A stretch of 64,000 nucleotides of DNA from Henckelia pumila (Eukaryota; Streptophyta; Magnoliopsida; Lamiales; Gesneriaceae), in NCBI RefSeq assembly GCF_033568475.1, contig NC_133121.1:194504664-194568663 (forward strand), given 5' to 3'. Shown here piece after piece: positions 1 through 10,751 of the stretch (position 1 is its first letter; the number at the start of each line of letters is the position of its first letter). A program made the position numbers and the translations under genes. Under the pieces are notes generated by a model, which saw only the letters and a program-made list of their open reading frames with translations, had not been told where the DNA came from and made no database searches.

Positions 1-784
1 GATTTAGTAAGCATCATTCCTAAATTTCAAGTCAATTTCAATTCCATTCTACATCAAGTTAACAATTGTAAACAATAATTAGTAGATGGTTCACATGTAT
101 TACGTATGTCATATAATAAATAGGCTTTGTAGGTTCTCAAATCGTTTGAACCTCGTTATCCTTGTTATTTTATTGTATATTTTTTCTTCCAATCTATAAA
201 ACATTTTTTTGTTGTGAATGCTAAAAGTTGTGAGAAAAATATAGGAGAAATGGGCTAAAAATAGATTTTGAGGGAGTTTTGGTCAATCTGAAAGAGAGAT
301 AAAATAAGGGCAAGAGAGATAAAAATGATGAAAAATAACCTTACACAAAAATATAGTAAAAGATTTTGGTGGATTTCAGGTTATCTAAGATTTGTGTCAT
401 TCAAAATCAAGTTATCGAATCAAATATCTTGCTTCAAATTATAAGTGCAACTTGAATGAATTTGTGAATAGATCGCTCCAAAAAAATGGTTGTGCACTTT
501 GCATTATTTTCATGCTTAAGGAACCGTCATAGAAGTTTTCGAAGGTAAACAAAAAATTTCTTTATCAAGTGCAATTGAATTAATAATTGGATATAATTTT
601 TTTATACTTATATTTATTACATAGTTCTTGAGAAAAAAATACGAGTACTAAAATTGTGACACATATATATTAATGTATAAGATAACAGTATAATAGTATA
701 TGTCTTTTTAAGGTAATCCACACACACGTGCACACACACACACACACACACACATATTAACATATTGAATAAAAAAACATATTT
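1..784. other. AT-rich intergenic DNA, no gene seen
   Basis: I see no coding sequence, RNA gene or mobile element boundary here. The only distinct structure is a CA microsatellite at about 721-754. Confidence 0.6.
721..754. repeat. (CA)n microsatellite
   Basis: This is a dinucleotide CA run, broken once by an ACGTG near its left end. Confidence 0.9.
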
Positions 785-1493
785 TGATAAGGAAATAATC
801 TTAATTTTGGTGATGACAATTATGAGAACAAAGACAAATACCTAAGCTGATCAGCTGTTACGATGAACAAAACCAAAAGACACATTTTATCAGTATCGAT
901 ATTGTAAGACATTTTATCTAAACAATACTAAAATGATAAGGAGTCTCTTATCAAATCAGTAAGTTTAGTGGACTACGTTTTCAGTTAAATGGAACTAGTA
1001 TGGATTCATCAAATCGACCCTCATTGCAACCCAATTCACATAGCCAGACCAGCTCAAACAAATCCAGACCAGATCAATCATGTATTCTGAGAATCATTCA
1101 AGATCAGTCTAGGTTGTTGAAGATAAATCCAAAATAATTTTTTTGGAGATTGAGACGTTATAATTCGTAACCGACCATATTCAAATTGTCTCACTATCGT
1201 TAGTACTATTTTGGAATGAGGACAAAGACATGTGACACATTCTGCTTGATTTTCGGATATTTTTGGATCAGATGTGAACCGGCTAAATTTTTTAACGTTA
1301 GACATTCTCCATTATAAATACTTGAAGAAGTACGCAGTTGCAACTCTCCTGAATCTTTGAATCATCAAGCATACAATTCTCCAAGCTTTAAATACTTTCA
1401 TATTCAATAAAAGAACAATACTGACTACTTCGAGCTACTATCACACACTTATTGTTATATCAAAACAATTATAGTGATCAATCTGTGATACTA
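785..1493 (+). mobile_element. Copia-type LTR, left part (probable solo LTR)
   Basis: The start (TGATAAGGAAAT, then TTAATTTTGGTGATGACAA) resembles the start of the copia 5' LTR at 53830 (TGTTGGGAAATT, then TTTTGGTGTTTACAA). A TATA-like box (TTATAAATA, about 1311-1319) sits at a place comparable to the one in that LTR. The right part of this LTR resumes at 6750. The two parts are separated by a nested Gypsy-type LTR. No internal copia domain is adjacent, so it is probably a solo LTR of a family related to the 53830 element. Confidence 0.6.
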
Positions 1494-1624
1494 TGTAGTA
1501 ACACAAATTTCATTTTTACGAGCTTAAATGATTAAACTTGATTAAGGAATTTTAATATGATTAATCTGACTAAGAAATCGACTCCAAGATGTGAGAAAAG
1601 GGTCTAAGAGTTAAATTTGACTCG

Positions 1625-1885
1625 GGTAGTTCGGAAGGTCCGAAAGTGAACCATAGGAGATCGAAAGTTCCGAAGTGATCAAACCAAGAAAAGAAGTTCG
1701 GAATTAAGATCAAAACTTCCGAACCAGAGATCGGAACTTCCGAAGAGTTAGGTCATGCACACTAGTGATGTTTCGCCAGCGTTTTGACATGAAATCACAT
1801 GCATGAGATCAGAAGGTCCGAAGATGAATATTGGAGATTCCGAATAGGGCAGTTCGGCACTTGGAAGGCATGTAGAGATCGGAGA
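1625..1885 (+). repeat. Cluster of TCGGAA..TTCCGA palindromic motifs in LTR U3
   Basis: About seven or eight imperfect copies of a 13-15 bp inverted-repeat motif (for example GATCGGAACTTCCGA) lie upstream of the TATA box at 1900. The same kind of cluster occupies the same place in the LTRs at 31176-31445 and 37134-37402. Confidence 0.75.
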
Positions 1886-3400
1886 TTCCAAACCCTTGCC
1901 TATAAATAGGTCGAGAAATCTCACAATTTACTGTGTGTTTAAGGTGTAGACCTGATTCAGTGTTTTAGTCTTCTTCTCGAGGGCCGGGCGGTAGCGAGAT
2001 GTTAAGGAGCTTGTAGCGGAGCTGTGCTTGGGTCAGGGCCTTAGACATCAGCTGGAAGATGACGAACGCAGATATAGTCCGAGATCCCTATTAGTATTAG
2101 GGAGTATCTATTACCTAAATTAAAGATTTTAGGTCAGTATTAGTGATGAATTATTATCTTGACTTGTAGTGATGGATGCATGTACAACTAGGACAATTAT
2201 TGAGGTAAGTAAAGTACTGACTGAGATATCCAGCGAATATGAAAGATTATGTCTTATGTGAGGAATATTATGTGTCATAATCTATGTTTTACTATTTTAA
2301 TATAATATGTTGCATGTGAATATGACATGTTGAGCTTGTTTCTCCTTCAAAATAAGCCTTTCCAGTGGGGTCGCTTAGCCATTGTTTTGGACGGTGAGAC
2401 GCTGAGAGTCACAGTGGCCGACGGGTCGAGCGGACTCTAGTATTCTTGGACATTGTAGATGCATGTCCGATTTGAAGTAAGGGAATAATTTACCCAGTGG
2501 TTTGAGTCCCTGATGACACTACTCACACCTTGGCGTCATTCTGAGCAAGATTGATCAGTATACCCAGTTACGCAGTCATTCATTTTGCATACATCATATC
2601 AGTATGTTTACCCGTGCTTTACGTTCTGAGAGTAGTTCGATCACGCCCATGTTATTGTGTTTCTTAGACACCCCATTTGGCGGAGCAGTTGCATATGTTT
2701 TACTTTGAACCTGGGTGTAGTTTGTGATCAACGCTGTACTGCAGAGTTAGCTACTAGGTTTCTTTTATTTAAGTGGATATTTCAATTGGGTTTTACTATT
2801 CTTTCGCTTTGGGTTATACTTACAGGTTTTATTCCGCCGGCTTAGGCCATCTCCAACCACAAACACCATTTTGGTGCAACTTTTGCACTAAAATAGTGCA
2901 ATTTCTGCACCAAACACAATATCCATCTCCAACCCATTTACACCAAATCTTACACCAAAAGGAATATTCTCGAAATATTCCTTTTATTTCATATATATTA
3001 ATTAATTTTATTCAACATATTTTTACAAACTATATAATTAATTTTGCGATTATAAAAAAATATTTTATCGTTAATAAATATTTTTACATATTATCTAAAT
3101 AATATTTTAATTAATTAAAAATATTTTATTGTTAATACATATAAATATTAAATTTAAAGTTTATGGTTTAATTATTATTATATAAATTAATTTATAGATA
3201 ATACAAATTAATATATGATAATTATTAAAATTGATAAATATGTGTACGACTTCAAACATAAGACAACCACAGAATGGATACAACTTAAAAAATAAGACGA
3301 ATACGAAACGGATACAACATCAAACATAACACATACAAATCAAAAACATAATACAAAATATAATTTCAAACATAAATGCTTAGACCGTTCGAGTACAACT

Positions 3401-4768
3401 TCAAGCATTTGAACTACTATATTCATCCCACAAATGCTCAATTAAAGCATTCCGCAGTTCGTAGTGAGCATCTTTGTCTTTTATTTTTTTATATCGATTG
3501 AGAAATTCTTGAAACTTCATATTATCATCGACAATCATTTCGACTTCTGGAGCAGGTGTTTCTCGCGCATCTTGAATAGGTGCACTGAGATCGCGTTCAT
3601 CTTTGATAATCATGTTGTGCATTATGATACATGATGTCATTATGTCATGTAAATGACATTTCTTCCAACCACGTGCTGGTGACGCCACGATAGAAAATCA
3701 TGATTGAAGGACTCCAAATGCACGTTCAACGTCTTTTCTACAGGATTCTTGCTTCATTGCGAAATATTTCTTTTTTGGTCCGCGTGGATCATGAATGCTT
3801 TGCACAATAGTTGACCATTTTGGATAAATACCATCAGCTAAGTAATATCCCATATCATATTCTTTTCCTCCAATTTTGTAATAAGCAGTAGGAGCAATAC
3901 CTTGTGCAAGTTTGGAGAATAAACCAGACGACTCCAACACATTTATATCATTATTTGTTCCGGGCATTCCAAAATATGCATGCCATATCCAAAGATTGTA
4001 ATCAGCTACTGCTTCTAAAATGATTGTCGGAGAACCACTACGACCTGCATATTGGCCTGCCCAAGCCGTTGGACAATTTTTCCACTTCCAATGCATACAG
4101 TCGAGACTTCCTAACATCCCTGGGAATCTTCGTTGTTCACCTATGTAGAGTAGTCTGGCAACATCATCAGAAGTAGGTGATCTCAAGTATCGTTCTGCAA
4201 AAACTTCCACTATAGCACGACAAAACCGTTGCATACACACAATTGCTGTAGATTCTCCAATTTTGATATATTCATCAGTAGCATCCGCGGGTAAAGCATA
4301 TGCTAGCATGCGCAAAGCGGCTGTTGTTTTTTGCAGAGTTGATAGACCGAGCCAGCCCACACCATAAACTCGTTGAATGAAATAAGAATCATGATTCTTT
4401 ACCTCATTTATGATACGAATGAAAAAGTTTCGAGACATTCGAAATCGTCTTCGAAACATTGTTTCATTATATCTTGGAATTTCAGCAAAGTAATCGTTGA
4501 ATAAATTACGATCGGCGACTTCTTGATCACGATAGATGACTACGTGACCTGGAATCGAACCTTTGTGTGTGGCTTCTTGATCATTTTGAATGATGTACGC
4601 AGCAACCAACTCTTGCTCTTGAGTAATCACATCTAAGACTGCTTTTCTTTTATTTGCAAAACTCTCAACAGCATTCAACCACTCATTTTGCGTTTCATCT
4701 TCTTTATCCGACAACGACAAAGAAGATGAGCTAGATTAAGATAATTGTAATTCTGATTGAGAATTCAT
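3401..4768 (-). pseudogene. PIF/Harbinger DDE transposase (HARBI1-like nuclease), two stops
   Basis: This encodes a HARBI1-like nuclease that would cut and join the transposon ends. Counting from codon TTG at 4720, the DDE triad is visible: Asp207 in SLDCMHW, Asp258 in GTNNDINVL and Glu332 in DVERAFG. A better start is the ATG at 4768-4766 in the same frame, but a TAA at 4738-4736 lies between. A second in-frame stop (TGA, about 3698-3700) separates the catalytic core from the last roughly 95 codons, which continue in the same frame with SPARGWKK and the typical HNMI segment. A TATA-like box (4829-4837) lies about 65 bp upstream of the ATG. The catalytic residues are kept but the frame is broken twice, so this is a pseudogene. 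Confidence 0.9.
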
Positions 4769-4862
4769 TTTCTTTATAATGAGAATGTGAAATGAGTGGT
4801 GTGAGAAAATAATATGATTACATCACATTATATAATAGTTGTGAAGAATGTAACCATTGGAG

Positions 4863-5310
4863 AGATCTAAATCACAACCGTTGGGATTGATTCTACACGG
4901 ATCAAGATCCTAACCGTTGAATGTGTGTTTTTAGATCTAAATCACAACCGTTGGATTGATTCTACATGGATCAAGATCTTGACCGTTGAATGTGTGTTTT
5001 CAGATCTAAATCACAACCGTTGGATTGATTCTACACGGATCAAGATCTTGACCGTTGAATGTGTGTTTTCAGATCTAAATCACAACCGTTGGATTGATTC
5101 TACACGGATCAAGATCTTGACCGTTGAATGTGTGTTTTCAGATCTAAATCACAACCATTGGATTGATTCTACACGGATCAAGATCTTGACCGTTGAATGT
5201 GTGTTTTCAGATCTAAATCACAACCGTTGGATTGATTCACACGGATCAAGATCTTGACCGTTGAATGTGTGTTTTCAGATCTAAATCACAACCGTTGGAT
5301 GGATTCGATT
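4863..5310. repeat. 69-bp tandem array, about 6.5 units, with MSA-like Myb sites
   Basis: Units begin with AGATCTAAAT at 4863, 4933, 5002, 5071, 5140, 5209 and 5277. Spacing is 69 bp, with one 70 and one 68. Each unit carries two CCGTT cores (AACGG on the other strand) about 34-35 bp apart, so the unit looks like an old dimer of a roughly 34.5-bp monomer. Read on the minus strand the two sites are TCCAACGGTTG and TTCAACGGTCA, each one mismatch from the plant M-phase-specific activator consensus YCYAACGGYYA. The array fills the space between the TATA boxes of the two divergent transposon genes. Because 69 is a multiple of three, it also yields a spurious open frame with a 23-residue repeat. 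Confidence 0.9.
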
Positions 5311-5375
5311 TCAGTATAAATTGGCTACATTACTCTCACACAAACTCAATCCTATCATCCTTTTCAAGCAACACA

Positions 5376-6329
5376 ATGGCATCTAGTGCTAGAACTGCTT
5401 TTTACACCATTGAAGAAGATAAGCATCTGTGTCATATATACCTTGACATATCACAAAATCCTATTGTCGGCATCAATCAATCAAAAGATCAGTTCTGGGC
5501 TCGCGTTGAAGAAGGTTACAATAGTAGCAAACCAAACACCGTACAAATTCGTAACAAAAGATCACTGCAGTGCCGCGTGAAAACTATACTCCGTCAAGTT
5601 GGAAGATTAAGAGGATGCATTCGCCAAATCGAAATTCTCAAACCAAGTGGTGCATCTGACGAGGACATTGTGAGTATTATTTAGATATATTTATAGTTTA
5701 CTATAAAGACTCTAATATGATTTTTTTTTTTTGGCAGTTGCACAGAGCAAAAGATCTGTTCATGCAAGATCCTAATTACAGCAAAGGATTCAAGTTTGAT
5801 CATGTATGACCAATTTTGAAAGATCTTGAAAAATTTTCTAGTGACATCCATCCATCGAGCTTCGAAACTCAAACCAAATTCACGAACTTGGATTCATCAC
5901 AGTCAGAAACTCATACACCAGAGACTCCATTATCAGTTTCTGAAGGATTAAACTCTTTTACTATTAATTTAAGTAGTGATGAAAATGTAGGTGACACTTC
6001 ATCCGACCGACCTATTGAAGTTAAAAAGGCAAAATTGAAGAAAAAAAAAGAAGAAAACATTGCAGAATTGTTATCGACGATGAAACAAGGGCATCACAAC
6101 CTTGTTGAGGTCCTACAACAGGGATCTGCTTCACTCCAACAAACTTATGATATGAAAATTCTTGAGCTGCACAATAACGCATTGAAATTAGAAAATCAAA
6201 AAAAGTAAAATTGAAGCTCGAAAAAAACAAGTGGCGTTGGCTGCACTTCAAGAGGAAAATAGAGATCTGTATATGGATTTGAGAACAATTGGCGATCCAG
6301 AATCGCGTGAAATTGTGCGAGTTGAATGA
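5376..6329 (+). pseudogene. Harbinger Myb/trihelix-like DNA-binding protein, broken
   Basis: This is the second gene of PIF/Harbinger elements, a DNA-binding partner needed with the transposase. Exon 1 (5376-5669) encodes a Myb/SANT-like domain with the pattern TIEEDKHLCHIY, then FWARVEEGYN, then KRSLQCRVKTIL. A probable intron runs from GTGAGT at 5670 to TTTGGCAG at 5737. Exon 2 continues HRAKDLFMQDPNYSKGFKFD, typical of plant NAM-associated, GST-T3-like Harbinger proteins. A TGA at 5807-5809 stands where a Trp is usual, and an A-run near 6199-6205 has shifted the frame before the coiled C-terminal part. A TATA box (5315-5321) lies about 60 bp upstream of the ATG. Confidence 0.8.
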
Positions 6330-6749
6330 GCAAAAATTATGCAAAAAATAAAACAATCATCTGAACAACAAGATCGTGACATGCTTGAAAAATATTTGGG
6401 TGATATTGGAGGATCTGGATCTAATTTACCACCGTATTGATTATACGTTTCGATGTTGTCGTTTAGTTATTATAATAATACCAAAAATATTTAAATAATA
6501 TTTAAGTATATTTAAAAACAAATAAATGATAATAAAAAAAATTAAAAAAAAATAAAATCTTTGCACAGCGCAGCATTTAGCGCCCCCATTGGAACTCCTT
6601 TGCTGCGCTAAGCACCATTTTAGCGCAGCGTTGGAGCTGCTCTTAGAATTTTAGTTTAATTTTCATAATATCTCTGATTAAGCTTTTATTTATTTAAATT
6701 TTCATGATTAAAACTCTGGTTAGTATGTAATCCGGGTAGGGTCACTACA

Positions 6750-7085
6750 TATTGAGCCAAGCTTATAAGAGTATTTTGCATCATTATTGTTTTGTTGTAA
6801 CTATAATCAAAGAGTGGTTTGATTGTGAGATTGTATTGCTAGGAGTTCCAATCAAGGGTTGATTGAATTGAGTTTGTACAAACAGTTGCGTAAATCAAAT
6901 TCTTCTAGTGGAAATTCTTCCGAGAACAGAAAAAGGAGAGACGTAGAAGTTTTAACTTCGAACTTCAATAAAAAATCTCGTGTCCTTTACTTTTATTTAC
7001 ATTTTACTTACTTTCAGTTTGTTTAAGCTATCCAGTTCAATTTAGTGCGTGAGATGTCTTCCTCTTGACCATATTTATTCTCACA
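6750..7085 (+). mobile_element. Copia-type LTR, right part
   Basis: This segment contains CTAGGAGTTCC, then TTCTTCTAGTGGAAATTCTTC, and matches by eye the corresponding part of the copia LTR at about 54450-54600 (CTAGGAGTTCTTG, then CTTCTAGTGATATTCTTCC). It continues the LTR that starts at 785. The right end is uncertain because the similarity fades after about 7020. Confidence 0.5.
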
Positions 7086-7378
7086 AAGAAATTTTGTTAC
7101 GAAAATTTTTGACGAAGGAGCTGTTAACTCACCTTATTTGTAAGAAAAGTTTTTAAAATATTTTAAAATGTGTATTTATCCCCTTTTACACATTTTGTTT
7201 ATATATTTATGTTGATCCAATAAAAAAAATTCTCAAACTACTTTCCCTAATGATTTTAAAAAAATTTCAACATTATTTATTAAAATGTTATAGTTATTGA
7301 AACATACTAGATACTAGCTAGTATGAAAATTATTTAAGTTAGAGAGTTTGTTATTGTAATAATAATAATAATTATGAC

Positions 7379-7426
<48 letters not shown>

Positions 7427-7428
7427 GG
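7379..7428. repeat. (GAT)n(GGT)n compound microsatellite
   Basis: This is a run of GAT triplets followed directly by GGT triplets. Confidence 0.9.
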
Positions 7429-7573
7429 AGTGAGTATTAGGGATAATATGAAAATATTGCTTCTATAGAATGATATATAAATATAAGTCGCTTCCTATAA
7501 AATAATTTTGAGAAGATAGAAAATTATAATGAATATTCGGTGTTCTACTTATTGTGAATTATGAATACTATAT

Positions 7574-7866
7574 GGCTCCGCTTGGATGAAAGTATTTCAA
7601 ACCAATAGATTTCAAATGCATTTTTGTTGTTTAGAGAAGTAGCACCACAAACAAATCCACTTCTTTTATGTTTATATGATAATTCATGTTGTTAGGATGA
7701 ATTTTAAGTTCATCCAATAAAGTGGTGATTTAGAATCCTTTTGAATCCATCTAATAATGTGTAAATAATTAAGCTATGAATTTGAGATTTCACTATGTTT
7801 CATGGTTAACACTAAAATTATATTCGAAATCCATGGATTTGAAATACTTCAATCCAAACGCAACCT
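7574..7866. mobile_element. MITE-like element, about 293 bp, terminal inverted repeats
   Basis: The left end (GGCTCCGCTTGGATGAAAG, then TATTTCAAA) matches the reverse complement of the right end (AGGTTGCGTTTGGATTGAAG, then TATTTCAAA) with few mismatches. No coding capacity is seen. The target duplication is unclear, so the superfamily is left open. Confidence 0.6.
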
Positions 7867-8043
7867 AAGATTGTGATCGGGTGGAGAATTTAATTTGTCC
7901 TCAACGTTGATCCAATGGCATAACCATACGTATTGCATTTAATTTTTCGCATAAAAAAATAAAAAAATAAATCATATGTGACTCATTGTGTTATTCAACG
8001 GCAAATTCTTTAACTCAAGTTCATGGAATCCAATGCATTTAAT

Positions 8044-8252
8044 CAGGGCCGGACCTGATATTTTTTAGGCCACGTTTTTAAGCCTTAAATATTATAGAAA
8101 TCCAGAATAACTTATTGGGTCAATCAATAGAGTTGGATTCCTTAAGAGTCAAATAATTTGGACCTTAATACTTAGTGTAATTTTTTTGGGCCCTCCTAAT
8201 TATATGGGCCTGAGGCGGAGGCCTCTTGGGCCTCTCCTCAGGTCCGGGCCTG
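8044..8252. mobile_element. hAT-type MITE, 209 bp
   Basis: The termini are CAGGGCCGGACCTGA and, reverse-complemented, CAGGCCCGGACCTGA. It is flanked by perfect 8-bp direct repeats CATTTAAT at 8036-8043 and 8253-8260. An 8-bp duplication with CAGGG ends is characteristic of hAT elements. It has no coding capacity. Confidence 0.92.
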
Positions 8253-8689
8253 CATTTAATTTTTATTGTTAAATATTATTCAACTTGACATTGTATATTA
8301 TGAGGATAATTCAAATTCCTCAAAGAAATACATGAAATTCGACATATAAAATTTATATGTTCTATTTTCTTCCCAGACTAAGGTCGAAAATTTTATGTGA
8401 CAAACCGTTTAATTTACTTATAGTAATATCCGTCTGATATATTACACTACACATAAATTTTATATAAATCAATATCATCCATGGGGTAAAATTAGTATTT
8501 TTATTTAATTAGTGGAATAAATAAGAGAAAAAAATAAGTAACTTAATTTATAATACATTTAGTTAGTGTGTGGTAATTTTAAGAAAAATTTGGATATTTA
8601 AAATGAAGTACGATATTGAAATATTTTTACCATAAAAAAAGGGAAAAATCTTTAACGTACATGTTATATTGTTTGATCGTGTGTGTATG

Positions 8690-8692
<3 letters not shown>

Positions 8693-8722
<30 letters not shown>
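8693..8722. repeat. (AT)n microsatellite
   Basis: This is an alternating AT run just downstream of the thaumatin-like gene. Confidence 0.85.
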
Positions 8723-8726
<4 letters not shown>

Positions 8727-8859
8727 TAATTTGAATATTTTAATCCATAATTTTGAATTTCGCTGTTATTTTTTAAAACGCAAATAGTAAGCCAGAAAAC
8801 TAATTCACACGAATTTAGTCAATCTGGTACGTTATAAGCATGCAAACATCGGCTTCCAC

Positions 8860-9695
8860 TCACGGACAGAAGGTAACAAGGTAATTACCTCCGGATGGAC
8901 ATGTGAACAAGCTCGATTTATCATCGTAAGCATAACTATATGCTTGTGGACAGTGCCGCTTGAAAAACTCCGAGTAGAATGATGGCTTGCACGTCTTCGG
9001 AGTACCAAACTGCTCGGTGCAGCAATACTGTGTCTGGTTGAAAGCGATGCATGCACTCTTACATCCAATTATGCCACCCCTTCCATCCCCCTCAGCCAAC
9101 TCAGGCGGACATCCACGATTATTGATATTGACGGGGCAAACCGCGGTGGGACAGCCGCCCCGTGGCGCCACGGACAAGGGGAAATTGAAGCCATCGACGA
9201 GGCTGATGTCATAATAATCTTTGTTTCCGTCTCCATTGAGAGTGAATTCGATGAGGGACACGGGAGGGGCACCACCGGCCCCATTGCATGCGACTTGACC
9301 GGATCCGCAATCCCCGGCCAAACATTTGAATCTGCCTTCGGAATACGAGCAAGCAGATCGAGCCCAAATCCGTCCTGACCATCCGACCGGTGCATTGAGG
9401 GTTGCTGTGGCTTGGCTTTCCAGTTCAAACCCCGTTAGAATTGATCCCCTACGGCTAGTTAATGTTGCAGGCCAAATAGTGTAGGGGCAATTGTTTTTTA
9501 TCGTGAATATTGCTGACGCACATCCTAAAAAAAAATCAAATTTGTTCAATTATTTTCTACCGCAAATTATGTAAAATAATATATCAAATAAAACAATCAT
9601 GTGCTTCTAAAAAGATTAAAAAATCAAAATAAGTACTCACCATAAACATAGCACAATAAGGTAACCGTGCAGAGTAAATAACTGAATCTCATCAT
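8860..9695 (-). CDS. Thaumatin-like protein (PR-5 family), two exons
   Basis: This is a secreted PR-5 protein, a family linked to defence against fungi and to osmotic stress. Exon 1 is 9695-9641 (ATGATG start, hydrophobic signal peptide ending near CASA). The intron starts GTGAGT at 9640 and ends TTTTTTAG at 9525. Exon 2 is 9524-8860, stop TGA. The protein is 239 residues. The mature part begins about IFTIKNNCPYTIWPA and has 16 cysteines, the number forming the eight disulfides of large thaumatin-like proteins. The family signature GWSGRIWARSACS is present, and residues of the acidic cleft (Arg in GRIWAR, Glu in IEFTL, Asp in YYDISLVDGF) can be seen. The frame is intact, and this is the only clearly functional host gene in the window. 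A frame through the intron (start near 9549) is not the true start. Confidence 0.93.
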
Positions 9696-9990
9696 TGTTT
9701 GTCTTCAGAATCGATGAGATATAATGTTTACAGTAATATATAACGTCATGGTCGCACATTGTTGCATGTTATATATATACCATATAGACCGAAATCATAG
9801 TCAAAATTGTTGAAATTTGGAGACATGATTTTGACAATGGCGAATTAATTTTATTCTCATTTATAGATTTTTACATTAACATTTTCGAAAGATGTGCACA
9901 TAAAAGTTATTATTATTTTCTTGGTCAAAGAAATATCAAACAATATTTTTTCCCTTTTTATGTCTTTCTAAAAATGGAGGAAAGTCAACG
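9696..9990 (-). promoter_or_regulatory. Thaumatin-like gene promoter with three W-boxes
   Basis: Three TTGACY W-box cores lie on the coding strand of the gene: 9804-9799 (TTGACT), 9928-9923 (TTGACC) and 9988-9983 (TTGACT). A TATA-rich stretch (TATATATA) is at about 9770-9777. W-boxes bind WRKY factors and are common in pathogen-induced PR genes. Inducibility here is inferred from the motifs only. Confidence 0.5.
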
Positions 9991-10750
9991 TAATCCAAAT
10001 TAATGAGAGTTGAAATGACATATTAAGTTAAATCTTTTTTTTCTTTCCATGTATGTAACTGTTTATAGATGCATGTGTTTACTAAACCAACGGAATTAAG
10101 ATATATGTAGACAAAATGATGAAACATTGAAATATTACTCTGATTATGAAGGAAATGTTGTCAGATCTAAATGGGTCAAGATCCTCTAATTTGGTGAGGG
10201 ATACATCACCGTGAGAGATTTTTACGTATTAAATAGACCGATCTATGTGTGTATGTTTAATTAATTTAAATTTAAATGTTAACAATCTATACATATGTTA
10301 TAATTAACTAAAATGGTAAAAAAATTAAAAAATTTTACACATATTATTACAAAATGTATTTAAATGTTAAAAATCCGCTCAACATCATATGTTGTTAATC
10401 TCTTAAAAATAGAGGTTCTTGTTCCGTTCTAGTGTTGAAAGCTAAAAATCAATACCTAATGACTTTAATAAAGATGTATATGAGCAAAATTTTGTTATCT
10501 TGGCTTTTTTTATTTTTGAAGTAAATTTTTATCTTGGTTGTTATGTAATATTATATTAACTTAAACTCAGTTTAGTTTGAATAATGAAATTGAATTTCTT
10601 TATATCATTCCACGTTTTGGCTAATTTTTTCTAGTCATTAGAGAAAAAAAGTTATATTATATTTATTTTTCAAAATCAGTTCGGTGAGAAAACACCTCCT
10701 CTATTGTGCCCTTCGTGTCCCGATTTGGTAGTTTATCAACCGAGGGATAT
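9991..10750. other. AT-rich intergenic DNA, no gene seen
   Basis: I found no coding frame, RNA gene or element boundary between the thaumatin-like promoter and the copia LTR. Confidence 0.55.
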
Positions 10751-10751
10751 A

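Larger units (their letters stand above)
2845..6642. mobile_element. PIF/Harbinger DNA transposon, decayed, 3.8 kb
   Basis: The ends form imperfect terminal inverted repeats: GGCCATCTCCAACC on the left and GAGCAGCTCCAACG when the right end is reverse-complemented. Flanking TTA trinucleotides (2842-2844 and 6643-6645) are the 3-bp target duplication typical of the superfamily. Inside are the two expected genes in divergent orientation: a DDE transposase (minus) and a Myb/trihelix-like DNA-binding protein (plus), separated by a tandem array of 69-bp units. Both genes carry stop codons or frameshifts, so this copy is not expected to make its own proteins. It is inserted in a Gypsy-type solo LTR. 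Confidence 0.9.
1494..6749 (+). mobile_element. Gypsy-type solo LTR, split by a Harbinger transposon
   Basis: It starts TGTAGTA and ends with ATCCGGGTAGGGTCACTACA. The LTRs of the Gypsy element at 30171-37469 start TGTAGTAG and end ATCCGGGTAAGGGTCACTACA when read on their coding strand. The TATA region (CTATAAATAG, about 1900) and an upstream cluster of TCGGAA/TTCCGA motifs also correspond. Without the inserted Harbinger element the length is about 1.45 kb, against 1342 bp for the intact relative. No internal region flanks it, so this is a solo LTR of a diverged relative. The 5-bp target duplication is not clear (TACTA versus TATTG). Confidence 0.7.
7085..8830. other. Intergenic DNA with microsatellites and two MITEs
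   Basis: I see no gene in this stretch. It holds a GAT/GGT repeat (7379-7428), two short inverted-repeat elements (7574-7866 and 8044-8252) and an AT microsatellite (about 8693-8722). The rest is AT-rich sequence without recognisable features. Confidence 0.6.

Noticed and set aside
1078-1305. 75-codon minus-strand ORF
   Set aside because: It falls within the copia-type LTR left part and has no recognisable feature.
4925-5257. 110-codon ORF with a 23-residue repeat
   Set aside because: It is the translation of the 69-bp tandem array between two divergent promoters. The open frame follows from the unit length.
9069-9428. Antisense and shadow frames within the thaumatin-like gene
   Set aside because: The 16-Cys thaumatin frame explains the sequence. 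The other frames have no domain.
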